NCBI GenBank assembly: GCA_000149265.1 | Contig: CH000017.1 | Span: forward strand, 187,736 to 251,735 | DNA: 64,000 nt | Reading direction: 5' to 3' | From: Ciona savignyi | Taxonomy: Eukaryota > Chordata > Ascidiacea > Phlebobranchia > Cionidae | Part shown: positions 14,701 to 25,502 of the stretch, in pieces | Layout of the letters: every line of letters begins with the position of its first letter | Position numbering within the stretch: position 1 is the first letter of the stretch | The notes under the pieces: model-generated | What the model saw: the letters and a program-made list of their open reading frames with translations, nothing else | Told to the model about the DNA's origin: nothing | Database searches by the model: none | Program-made: the position numbers and the translations under genes

Positions 14701-17700
14701 AATACAAGTAGTCCCCCGAGAGCGCAGCTGAGTTGCGATGCCGATGAAAATAGACCTGTGCCCGCGATCTGTCTTGTGAATTACGATTCAATTTGTCAAA
14801 CAACAAACTACAGAGCTTCCGATGTATAATCTGAACACCTCTGTCGCACCTAACGAACCTGTAGCAGAGTTAATAGGAACTTGTGGCCGCGGTTTTGTTG
14901 TGGTCTATATTTAACACACAAGCAATTTCCTAATACTTGCTTGTGTGAGGTTAGGATCTTTAAAGTCAATTATGTTATCTTTTAACATTTACTTTTGCGG
15001 ACGTATTTTTATTATAATAATCTTTAAAATAAAGTTTCGTTTTGGTATTTGTCGACCTTTAAAATCCAATAGACATTCATTGGAATTCGATTTGACTCGC
15101 TATTTCGGTAATCCGGCGTGTTGTTCGAAAATAACTAAGGAATACTCTCGTGACGGCTCAGCGCGGGTTGTCCGGGTTTGCAGCTGACGCCCCAAGACGC
15201 CACAAGCTTAGTGTGGAGCGCCGACGGCTTGTTTGTCAAGCTCCCGCCTTGTACATTAAACTGCCATTGAGAACATAGCGATACGCGCCTGCAAAACGAA
15301 GTACATTGGCTGCCAATATGATGACAATCAAGTCACACGTATAGGATAGCGATCTGACAACACCTTAGACGGGTTGAGCCGCTAGCGGCCAAGGCTTGTT
15401 TGGGTGGTAAGCTTGACAGTACGGTCTGCACTAATGGAGAATAAGTGGCAACTTGACAGAAAAATTAACTGCTCCTACGTAATCATAAATTTATGGGCTG
15501 CTATTAACATCAATTAATTTACAGTTTTACTGTCAGTGCCTTGATATCTTTCATTCTCCACAGGTAAGCGAGGGGGTAGGTGTCCTTAAAATCGAAGTTC
15601 AACGAAACAGCGGTGCGCGAGGCCGTATTATAGTCCCCTATAAGACCGTGAACGGCACTGCAAAAGGAGGGGGCGAGGACTTCATTGACACGATTGGAGA
15701 GCTGGAATTCGACAATGATGAAACCACGTGAGTGCTTACTCAACTCGATCGATTCCTTTGCGCACAGTGCAGGTTGGGTTTAGATCGATATTGGTGTAAT
15801 GTGTAGTGCAATTTAATTGCCGGCGGTCTTGCAAACACACAGTGTTGTGTATAATGGCTTGCTTTGTTTCAAGATGCCGTGTTTGATCGTCCCCCCCCAA
15901 AAAAAACGACTGCAATTCTCGCATTAACGGTTGTAAGAATGTTAAACACTCGCAGTTTAACGGTTAGAGCACAGCCGTCTAAGTCATTCGCTCTTTGCCC
16001 ATTTACCTCAACCGCTTCTATTGCTCGGCAATTAAGGCACGTAACGACTGCAGCTAAACCAAACAAATTAAAGCAAACCAGCCGGAAAAGTCAACTCACA
16101 TTCAATAAGGAACAATCTAGAACAAACTCTTACAAACGACTTTGTGCACAAGTACATTTTCCTTCCGCACTCTTTCTTCGGGAAAACGTACGCATATATT
16201 TCAATAACGGTAATTTAGACCTATAGAAGAAAACTGTAAAGGAAAAACTCTAAAAAATACGTATAAGATAAAACTGTAAAGAAAAACTCTAAAAAAGACC
16301 TATAAGATAAAACTATAAAGGAAAACTTTAAAAAAGACCTATAAGGTAAAACTGTAAAGGAAAAACTCTAAAAAAAAGACCTACAAGAGAAAACTGTAAA
16401 GCGAAAAAATATAAACTTCAGTTGGTGTTAAAGTGGGGTCGATATCGACTTGTGTGGAATCAATGGGGTTGCTCGGGAACGATCAAGTATCCTACTCGTT
16501 TCGTTGGCATGTTGATCAAAAATTACCGATTCCGTATTCTTTCCAATGTTAAATAAGTTCGATTTTATATAAAAATTACCGATTCCGTATTCTTTCCAAT
16601 GTTAAATAAGTTCAATTTTATATAAAAATTACCGATTCCGTATTCTTTCCAATGTTAAATAAGTTCGATTTTATATAAAAATTACCGATTCCGTATTCTT
16701 TTAAATGTTAAATAAGTTCGATTTTATATACCGGCATTAGCATGTGCCGTGTTTGAAAATCCATAATGATATATTCTTGCACTGGTATCTTGAAACAAAG
16801 CAGAAAGCCGTCGTAGTTCTGATTGAAAACATTGACATAATTGTACAATTTTGAATGATGTTGTTTTGTATTAAATTAATGTTAACTATTATTCATTTTA
16901 CAACTTAGTAGAATTTCAAAGAAATCTTTAATTTTCATCTTTTATTTTTCTTTCTTTCATACTTCCCTTGGGTATTTGAATAAATCTTTCTCGTATCTTA
17001 TTACATTTCGTTTCTGGGGAGCGCACGTCCTGGCAGTGCCTATGACCCACACTTACTTAACACGGTTATACGCTCCCGACCGCAGAAAACACATCAGCGT
17101 ACCGATAGTCGACGACGAAGAATACGAAAAAAATAAAAGCTTTTTTGTCGAGCTTTCCCAGCCCAAGTTCTACTCAGACAAAGATTCAGGTTTGACCGTC
17201 ACTGTTGATGTTTAAAGACCGTTGTGTAATCCACCGCAAGATAGCATGTAACTTACAGCATGAGTGTTATTGTCATGTTTCTGTCAAGCGCAATAATGTT
17301 TCATACTTATTAACGTGAAAATTAGAGCAGTCTTGAACCTTGCGTACCGGGAAGGGATGTATTAAGGAAGGACAAAGACCCTTCGCCGCAAATTTGTGAC
17401 CGCGGTGCAGCACTACCGGAAGACAGCTTGCGCCTACAAACTGAATTAGGACTAAATTAAGTTTATGAAAATTAATCCACCAAACACGTGAAATTGAAAA
17501 TGAGATTAGGGCTTCGGAGGAAAATGAAAAACCGCAGAAGTTATTACGTCAGCTCCCATGCGTGTTGGGCGTTCTAGTAGTTGCAGAAGTACTCGGCTTA
17601 TCACAGACAACTTGACACAGTCCAGATTTCTGGCGTTGAAAGATGTAATTGGGCTAAAAGAAACATTATGTAAGTCGATATAATCTGATCTACCTTCTAC

Positions 17701-20700
17701 TCCCTCCTTCCTACTCGTTTAACTTCCGTTCACATAATGTCTTACATTTTCTGTTACACAACACGCAACACCACAAAAGACTAAACAATTAAGTTATTTC
17801 ATAACTACCAAACGCAGAAAGGACATCTGTGTTCCGCTACTGGACAGCAACTCATATAACAAAAAGGTCTGGTTCAGAGTAGAACTCGGGGAACCATATT
17901 CAACGTCCAAATCACTCGGTAAGTATATGCCAGGTATTGGGGCCGTTATACATTTCTGGTCTGAAGGGGTCCGTGTTACTATATAAGATGTAGGCCTAAT
18001 AGCGTTTCAGAAACGAGTAATACGGGTGGTTTGAAATATTCGTACGATGGAATAATTTCATATACATCATTTCACTTAAAAATGTACCCAGTGACCAGTC
18101 AATTGCGAGTTTAATACCTATAAATAAGCAAACGTACAATATCCCAAGGAGGATAGGCGCGGTCCCAGAACAGCCCAGTGTGCCAGATATTTTTACTGAT
18201 ATCTAAAAGTTATACATTCGATCCATTAGTCTTAGATGATTTTTATCTCCTTTTGGTAATCGATGGGATTTTAGGATTGGTAAGCAGTATCGCAGTGCCT
18301 TTTGTACCTTTTGTACTTTATAACCACCGGGAAAAAGAAAGCATTTATGATGCTACCAGACGAAACAGCTTTTTGGAATTAGGTCAATTAACCGGCGGAA
18401 TGACGTCAATGTATTGATTAGATGGCCTAGTAACTAAGGTACCTAGGATTGGGGCTGTTCAATAGGCCACAGGAATGACACCGAAGGATTTAGTTCGGAT
18501 TTTTTCGCCCGACTAAATGCATGAAAATGACTTTATCAGATGTAATATGCTACTCACACGTAATGTTGCTAAGAGAGCATGAAATATTACTCACCAAACG
18601 TTTGCATGTATAAGTTTGTACTTGTGTGTTTGTGACCTTTCAGGAAAAATTCATTGTCCCATTTCTCAATTCTGATGTCATTTAGCAACCGCTACAGCCA
18701 ATTCTACGACATGAGTAAAAGTGTACATTCTTTGAGGGGTGACTCTTACGATGCGTTTCTTAGCATAACAGTTTCTTCTTCACTGCGTAGGAACAGATGC
18801 TGGAAGCGACTCCGGTATCAATGGAAAAGAGGATGAGAAGAAAAAGACGGACGAACAAGAAGAAGAAGCGAGGAGAATCGCGGAACTGGGGAAACCCCGT
18901 CTCGGCGCGCAGACATCAATAGAAGTTATGATTGAAGAAAGCTACGAGTTTAAGGTTTTATTTCTGGTTATTTTTTCAATCACTGCCGTTTTTGTTTTTT
19001 ATTTTGAAATTCAGTAAAAATGTGATAAAAATGTCCTTAGTTCATGTTACTTAACCTAACATTGTGATTTGGATTATTTTATTCAAGGTTATACACTTAA
19101 GAAACTCAGTGTTATTTCCTGTTGATTTTAAATTTACATTTTTATCCCGACGGTCGGAAAAAAAGTTCTACGTAATGTAAACTACTTTATAATGTACGTC
19201 TGGTATAATCTTATTACTTTTCATGTTACTTTAGAATACTGTCGACAAGCTCATCAAGAAAGCGAACCTGGCTGTGATTGTCGGTACCTCATCTTGGAGA
19301 GAACAATTTACCGAGGCTTTATCTGTCAATGGAGGTATGGTATATATCCTTCCAGTTTAAAGTTTTATTTAAAAACGTGTTCTTATTGTCGTGTGTACTT
19401 ATTTTCAGTCTGTTTCGTCTGGCAATCGACAAAGTAAAACAGCCAGTCTTTCCAAAACAAATCTAGTTACGGTGATTTCGGCTTAACCGTTCAAAAACAT
19501 CACAAACACCTCTGACTCATATCCTAGGTTGCTGCTCCTTATAAACCAAAGTTGAAGATATCTGTAACTCAATCCGCTTTAAAATACAAACAGTATACAA
19601 ACAGAAAACACCACCTATGACAGTGAAACCAAAAATAGAATTTAAGCTACCCGCACAAATTTCTACTTCAAAAGAAAGTCAACAAACCACAATTTTAGAT
19701 TTGGTTTATGGCGAATACACTTTGAATGGTATACGTAAATATACGTCAGCCGACAACCCTGGAAATTTCAATTTCGATCAGATATATTTCTCAAGTAGAT
19801 ATAACTGATAAGCCATACCTGATACCTGCCACAAAATTCTCGGATTTAATAAGAAGGCAGCCTATATGATAATGTATATGTAATGTCGCCATAAGTCTTG
19901 TTGTCCGACGGTGCGAAAATCTGGTAAAGCAATTGCTACAACTATACATTAACGTACCGACTTGGGTGTGATTACCGAACCACTTCTTAGTTAATGAGTA
20001 GAATTAAAAGGCCGTGGGTGCGATCTGTAAATCAACATTCCTTGTTGCTTCCGAATCTAAGTTAAAGTTTTAAATTGACACACAAAGATTTTTTTCTGAT
20101 GCGAGTATTCGATTACCAAAAGTGTGGCAGAGGCAATCTTTAGTTAATAAAAGTGTGATAAGCACAATCTGTAGTGAACGGATTGCTGTTACTAATCCCC
20201 AAATTGAGGTATTTGATTTTTATGCTTCTGTGTTTATTATTCATTGTTAGTTTATTGTTTTACCATAGTATACTGAACCTGTTTTTGTTTTACTATAGTA
20301 TACTGAACCTGTTTTTGTTTTACCATAGTATACTGAACCTGTTTTTGTTTTACTATAGTATACTGAACCTGTTTTTGTTTTACCATAGTATACTGAACCT
20401 GTTTTTGTTTTACTATAGTATACTGAACCTGTTTTTGTTTTACCATAGTATACTGAACCTGTTTTTGTTTTACCATAGTATACTGAACCTGTTTTTGTTT
20501 TACCATAGTATACTGAACCTGTTTTTGTTTTACTATAGTATACTGAACCTGTTATACATTGATTTACACAGAAAGAAATGATTAAAATTCCTCCTTTTAA
20601 TCCAGGCGATGAAAGCGGGGAAGAAGAAGAATCTGAACCTTCCTGTTTTGATTATGTGATGCATTTCTTGACCGTTTTCTGGAAGGTGAGTCTTTGTGTA

Positions 20701-22175
20701 ACCCTCAAGCTTGCTGGTTTTAGCCAATCGTACTTTAAACTGTTTATTAAATCGAAGCAGAAAATTGTGTGAAAAGATAGATGTTTCGGAATGAATTCTG
20801 ATTCCATTTTAGTCGCCTCTGAAGAGTATTGTATTGGCTTTGTTAATTTTTCAAGTTGTAACTCTAAAATCTGTTAACGCACTTCCGCTCGTAAAACTAA
20901 GTATTTTCACAGCTGATGTTTGCTTTCGTACCACCCACTGAGTACCTCGGCGGATGGGGCTGTTTTACCGTCTCGATTCTGATGATCGGATTCCTAACTG
21001 CGATTATCGGAGACGTTGCCTCCGCGTTCGGCTGCGTGGTAAACCTCAATGACGCCGTAACTGCCGTCACGCTCGTTGCCATGGGTACCAGCGTACCGGG
21101 TAAGCACGCAAGCGAATGGTTGATTTTCACTGATAAAACTAAAGACGCTGTCTGCGTGACTGAACGAACTCAGATTTGATTGCTATCAGTAATTGCATTC
21201 ACATACGTGCGTCACAGAAATAAATAAGTTCTACTTTTAAAACTTTTAGCAATTTTGCCTTACGTACTAAAATCCGATGAAATATTTGCTAAATGGCAAA
21301 TTAAGGGTTGATATATATAGAAAGCAAATTATTATTTATTCTTTTTGCAAACACATGACAAACCACATAAAAGACAAGTTGCCTGAACAAATAAATAATG
21401 ATATAAAGTAAAACGGTTATAGTGTAGAATAATAATAATGTGAAAACAATAGGACATTAAAGCCTAAAATAGGGTACTTATGTTTTTCTCTTTTTGGGAA
21501 AGCAGGAGGATCGATAAAGCACCGTCAGTCGTCATATTACCTCGTGCCCACCGTCGTTTTGCCGTAGTATTTTAGTTTGCAGTTTTTAATGGATTGTATA
21601 ACTTATAGTCTTATAGTTTTATAGTTTTAGTTTAACAAATTAAACTGCTAAGTTTGGGTAACTTACCCTTAGTGCTTTGTCCCAGAACAAAAATAACACG
21701 GTCTGACGAGTTACTGAACGTCAACCAGTCGAATATATGTATACTGTGACGTACCTAATGAGTTCGTAAATTGTTTCCAGACACCTTTGCCAGCAAAGTA
21801 GCTGCCGTTGGCGACCAATACGCCGATGCCTCCATCGGTAATGTGACCGGTTCGAACGCGGTCAACGTGTTCCTCGGTATCGGTATCGCCTGGACCATTG
21901 CCGCCATCTATTGGGCCGTCACCGGAAAAACGCCCGAGGAGCAGAAGTTCAGGATCGATCCCGGGAACCTTGCGTTCTCCGTCACCGTATTTTCGATTTT
22001 AGCCGTTTTCGCCATCGGGATACTGATGTTCCGAAGAAAATGTAAATCGATTCAAGCTGAACTGGGAGGACCGCGAACCTCCAAGATCGTGTGTAGTTTA
22101 ATGTTCGTCATGTTTTGGTTGGTTTACATACTTCTGGCCGCTCTGGACAGTTACTGCATCATCAAGACCTTCTAA
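10552..22175 (+). CDS. Na+/Ca2+ exchanger, SLC8/NCX family (complete, alternatively spliced)
   Basis: Plasma-membrane antiporter expected to exchange about 3 Na+ for 1 Ca2+. Coding exons: 10552-11736, 12340-12450, 13198-13551, 15564-15727, then either 17086-17189 or 17818-17918, then 18791-18954, 19235-19334, 20606-20685, 20913-21099, 21781-22175. All phases close, giving 947 or 946 residues, near the roughly 970 of vertebrate NCX1. An in-frame TAA lies upstream of this ATG. Seen: an N-terminal hydrophobic signal-like segment; alpha-1 repeat with NLTLMALGSSAPEI (about 139-152) and GPSTIVGSASFNLF (170-183); a basic XIP-like stretch RRLLVYKYMYKRYRARRQ (257-274); CBD1 with acidic clusters (exons 2-3); CBD2 (exons 4-6); and alpha-2 with AMGTSVPDTFAS followed by NVTGSNAVNVFLGIG. 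The paralogue within SLC8 cannot be assigned, so no symbol is given. Family assignment is very secure; the 5' and 3' UTRs are not mapped. Confidence 0.97.
12940..13110 (+). mobile_element. SINE-like family 1, truncated copy in NCX intron 2
   Basis: It carries the family's head segment cggttgtgttcttgg, then ttaacccagtag, and ends near gctccagtaatgc. The tail with the TCCTA repeats is missing. Confidence 0.6.
13198..13551 (+). CDS. NCX exon 3: Ca2+-binding domain 1 (CBD1, Calx-beta)
   Basis: This 118-codon exon holds most of CBD1, the high-affinity Ca2+ sensor of the exchanger's cytoplasmic loop. It includes VDYQTEDGTA, the acidic loop MDDDIFEEDE and the terminal DDDHAG, where vertebrate NCX places clustered Asp/Glu ligands. 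The domain begins in exon 2 (12340-12450), which contains YKVMENCGVAQLQ. Both exon ends are phase 0, with acceptor tttacag and donor gtaagt. Confidence 0.95.
14308..14573. repeat. two-copy direct duplication of about 133 bp in NCX intron 3
   Basis: The block holding cttcgtacagtcatt, ccctatgtgacagaggatat and atccgcgct is present twice back to back, at about 14308-14440 and 14441-14573, with small differences. It lies in the intron between CBD1 and CBD2. Confidence 0.8.
16208..16415. repeat. tandem repeat of about 42 bp, 4-5 imperfect copies
   Basis: The core aaaactgtaaaggaaaaac followed by tctaaaaaagacctataag recurs with substitutions. It lies in the intron directly upstream of the mutually exclusive NCX exons. 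Confidence 0.8.
16517..16731. repeat. 53-bp tandem repeat, four copies
   Basis: The motif aattaccgattccgtattct starts at 16521, 16574, 16627 and 16680, an exact 53-bp period. Copies are nearly identical, so the array is recent. It sits about 350 bp upstream of the first alternative exon. Confidence 0.93.
17086..17189 (+). CDS. NCX alternative exon A-like (CBD2, acidic Ca2+ site kept)
   Basis: This 104-bp exon enters after two carried bases and leaves after one. It reads TKHISVPIVDDEEYEKNK, nearly identical to vertebrate NCX1 exon A, whose DDEEYEKNK segment supplies Ca2+ ligands of CBD2. The acceptor is cccgaccgcag; the donor GTTTGA is weak, as is common for regulated exons. It competes with 17818-17918. 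Confidence 0.93.
17818..17918 (+). CDS. NCX alternative exon B-like (CBD2, acidic site lost)
   Basis: This 101-bp exon has the same entry and exit phases as the exon at 17086-17189. It reads TKDICVPLLDSNSYNKKV and ends FRVELGEPYSTSKSL, clearly a diverged duplicate of the A-like exon. The acidic run DDEEYE is replaced by DSNSYN, so Ca2+ binding by CBD2 is predicted to be reduced, as known for vertebrate exon B. The acceptor is aaacgcag and the donor a strong GTAAGT. Including it after the A-like exon hits TAG within 22 codons. Confidence 0.88.
20252..20550. repeat. 30-bp minisatellite, ten copies
   Basis: Ten units share the core catagtatactgaacct after a T/G-rich stretch. Position 13 alternates C and T along the array (C T C T C T C C C T), so the real period is partly 60 bp. 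Because 30 is divisible by three, both strands stay open as repeating ten-residue peptides; these are artefacts, not genes. The array ends about 55 bp before NCX exon 20606-20685. Confidence 0.96.
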
Positions 22176-23195
22176 AGCAGCGTTGGCCAGCGAAGACCTC
22201 GTGGGAACTGCTCCCGGACAATTGACCGGAAGCAAACGGACGGCATTCGCCGGGCGAAGCTAGCAATGCGTTTTTACAACACCTTCTAGTTTGGCGTCGT
22301 TACCAGCTCGAGCCATGTCTGTTAAAATTCTGAGATATACGCAAACTTTTGTAAAAACGGTCAATTTTTGCGTACCTGGTCAGTAACCCATTTTGCAGCC
22401 AACTAAACTTTGTCCTCGATTTGATTTCTGAATTCGGTTACACGCGGACAAAACGCTTTTGATAAAATATTTTCTACTTTCGATGCTTGCCACGGCGTGG
22501 TAAAATTCTTTAAGGTGTAACTACACTGTTTAATCGCTTTCGGGGTCCCTTCACACGACGCCTCAATATATATTGGTGCGCAAATGCAGACCTTCCCTGA
22601 AACACCACTACAAATTTTCCAATTTGCACACCTGTATTTTAGCCTCCGTTTCCGAATCTGGCTGTTGTGGCGCAAGGAAAGTTTTTGAAACTTATCACCG
22701 TTATACATATTTACGTACAAAGTCGTTCTCTTAGCGGGCTGCAGAGGATAGAAAATCCACGCCGAGCAACTTTCTACCGAGATTTCCGTCGAATGTGTGC
22801 AGTTTTCCGCATGGCTTCCACTTTTCACTTGCCCTTAAGGGCGATTTTAGGCTTGTACTGTTCCCGTTTTTCTACTGTTACCGCTATTTATTCTGCTCGC
22901 GTTCGCTGGTCACCTATGGCCATTTTCCTGGCGTTTGGTGACGACTATGGATTGTTCATTTTTGTTGTGTGTTATGTGCTCTGACGTCATCTCTTAGGTC
23001 ATTACACCACATGGGGCGCTACCGAGTCCTCGATCTTCAAAACCACTCTCCTCCATGTAATTTGATTGTCTTGCTTATTGCAAGAATTGTCCAAATTCAG
23101 TCAAAAATTATAAAACTAAAACGGCTGTGTGGCCAAACGGTTAAGGTGACTAAAAAGTCTCCTTAACCAGTCCGTCGTCGTTTCGAAATGGAGAA

Positions 23196-23590
23196 GGATA
23201 TTCATGTTTATCCCCTTGAATGGGAAAACTATATAAAGGGTGGTTAACACACGGGAAATCGTCAGCTCACCTCACACTTACCGTCGGGTTACCGGAGCTA
23301 TATTATTGCAATGTGTTGTGTGGTTAAGATATTCCTTTAATTTGGTAGAACCCAATAATCCGCTGGGTTCAGGCATTGTCCGTAAAGTGCCTTGCCCAAG
23401 GACACAACCGATCGTTGGGTTACGTAGACACGTTCCTGCAACTAGGTAGAACCCATTAATCCGCAGGGTTCAGGCATTGTCCGTTAAATGCTTTGTTCAA
23501 GACAACCGACTCGTCTAGCGACCAATTTCGTATCTGCAACCCTTCGGCTCTAAGGCGGCGTACTAACCCACCAGATTAATCTGTCGGACA
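23196..23590 (-). mobile_element. SINE-like family 1 copy with internal duplication
   Basis: This copy is about 100 bp longer than the others. The segment from the gtagaacccattaatccg block to the aggcattgtccg block occurs twice (about 23345-23395 and 23443-23490). The tRNA-like end follows normally. Confidence 0.75.
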
Positions 23591-24375
23591 AAAGAATATG
23601 CGCAGTAATGTCTTTAAATTAATCCTGACCTGTATAGGTTTGAAATGTAGTTCTTTTTAACTAAAACGCATTTTGGTAAATTTTCATAATACAGTGGTTT
23701 AAATCCGAGTCATGCGTTGACCTTGTTTGAAATTTGTGTCTTTCTCTGCAGTACAAATAGTCTCAGTTGTTTTGAAATGCATCATTTGGCGGTCGGCCAA
23801 CCGTCCCAAACGGTATTCAGAACATTGCTTGGATGTGACCCCAAAATAGTTATAATCCACTGAAGGATAAATATACTCCTATACACCACATATACAAACG
23901 TCATTGCAAAATTTCTTTAAAACTACAGTATAAATAACTCTATCTCCTGTTTATACAATAAATTAGATCCGGCATCATAAAACTTTTTTTTCGCCACTTT
24001 ATTTCTGTGTTGGGGTCAACGATATTTATTTAAAAAATAGTTTGCAGATTACCACATATCTTCATTTGGTTTGCCGGAGTAATTTTGTGCTGTGTATTTG
24101 TTATATTTTCAGTTTAGAATTATTTTATAACATGCGCTCTGTGGAGGTGGAGTCCGTTAAGTAAAATGGTGTAGGCCCCAAACCGCCCACAATCTAGACA
24201 ATGTAAATATCGAATCTAACACCTGTTGAGTCATATTCGCCTCCTTTCATTTCCCGCCCACACGCTGTCTGATTTAATCTACAGTTTGCTTTAACTTCTG
24301 CAATCCGATTCGTAGTTGGAAAATTCAACAACAACATAATACACAAAAACCAGTTTTCATTCTGATGTATTTAAC

Positions 24376-24495
24376 AGCCTTTAACAAAATTCTGCAATTC
24401 AGCGATATCTTTATATTAAACAAAAAATTTGCAATTCTGCGATATCTTCATAATAAACAAAAATTCTGCAATTCAGCGATATCTTTACAATAAGC
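24376..24495. repeat. about 46-bp tandem repeat, three copies
   Basis: The motif ttctgcaattcagcgatatc, followed by an A/T-rich ataaacaaaa link, is repeated three times with small changes. Confidence 0.75.
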
Positions 24496-25502
24496 GGTGG
24501 GAAGGGCGGTTAGTTTGCAAGTTCATTGATGGATGTAGAGTTGTTGCAGAGATTTCCAGTGCAGCAGAAGTGGCAAACTCTGACCTGAATTAAACTTTGT
24601 TTTTATTCGGTTATTTTTTCTAGTAAAAGTAAATGGGCCTGTATGAATGGCAATGTATGAATGGCAAAATGAAACTTTGGTTGTCTATGATTCGGTATGT
24701 AGAAAAATATGATTCGGGTAGTTTAGTTAAAAGGTCGTCGTGTATAAAGGACTTGGTGATGGTGCTGATCTGAGCAGAAAAAGCCAACAAACAATTTTCG
24801 TTTTGAGAATATTCTGCGTGATATTTTTTCTCGATTTAATTGAGCATAAACAAAACATTTAAAACGTTTTAAAATAAATATCGGCTTTATCTTTTTTGAT
24901 CAGATCAATTGAATACCTGCTATGTAGGGTATTGGTATTAAACATAGCGATTGGACTTTCTGACTATCTATATTTGCCATTATCTCTTGAAAAAATGAAG
25001 CTGTCTCGATGAAGTGGGTCTGGGGTTCATTATAACAAATTTACTGAACAAGATGAAACAGCTCCCGCAACTTGGCTATGGGAACAATAGCACCTATCCT
25101 TTTGCATAGGTTACAGGATAAACAAGAGTGGCATCTTATATCCTGTCCTCATTAATGGCAGTTCACCGGTAATATATAACGCAGAAGTCCAAGTCCCTCG
25201 ATAGTTTTGGTAAGAGCGTCTGACTAAAGGGTTAGTCAATCAAAACCAGCCGTTGAAAAGTCGATTGTGTCCCTGGGCATTCAGCGCAGACAGTGAATTT
25301 ATGTATTAGATGTAAAAACAAGAAAAGACTTATCCACATATTGCAGTTGATTCGTTAACTAGACTGTGGGTGCAAGGGAATCAGATTGCCTCTGTGATAA
25401 CAACCTTTGTTTTTTATGATTAAATAAGAAACATTTAAATAAACAATCATGCCATTAACACAAATAAGTAACCTGCTTTGACAAATTTAGAATAACAAAA
25501 CT

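Larger units (their letters stand above)
22176..25502. other. intergenic interval between converging genes
   Basis: It holds the unmapped 3' UTR of the exchanger and possibly that of gene C. The first clear AATAAA on the + strand is at 23957-23962, about 1.8 kb past the stop. A SINE-like copy with an internal duplication covers 23196-23590, a short tandem repeat covers 24376-24495, and a tRNA-like head fragment lies at about 25195-25290. A 141-codon minus-strand frame at 22403-22828 has no recognisable domain. Confidence 0.5.

Noticed and set aside
20252-20550. CRISPR-like array
   Set aside because: Units are contiguous with no spacers, and the sequence is a eukaryotic intron.
20174-20581. 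135-codon + frame and 84-codon - frame of ten-residue repeats
   Set aside because: Product of a 30-bp minisatellite whose unit length is divisible by three; intronic.
23122-23190. tRNA-Ser-like sequence (ggctgtgtggccaaacggtt)
   Set aside because: A- and B-box-like motifs are present, but the stems do not pair well and the sequence resembles the repeat family 2 head.
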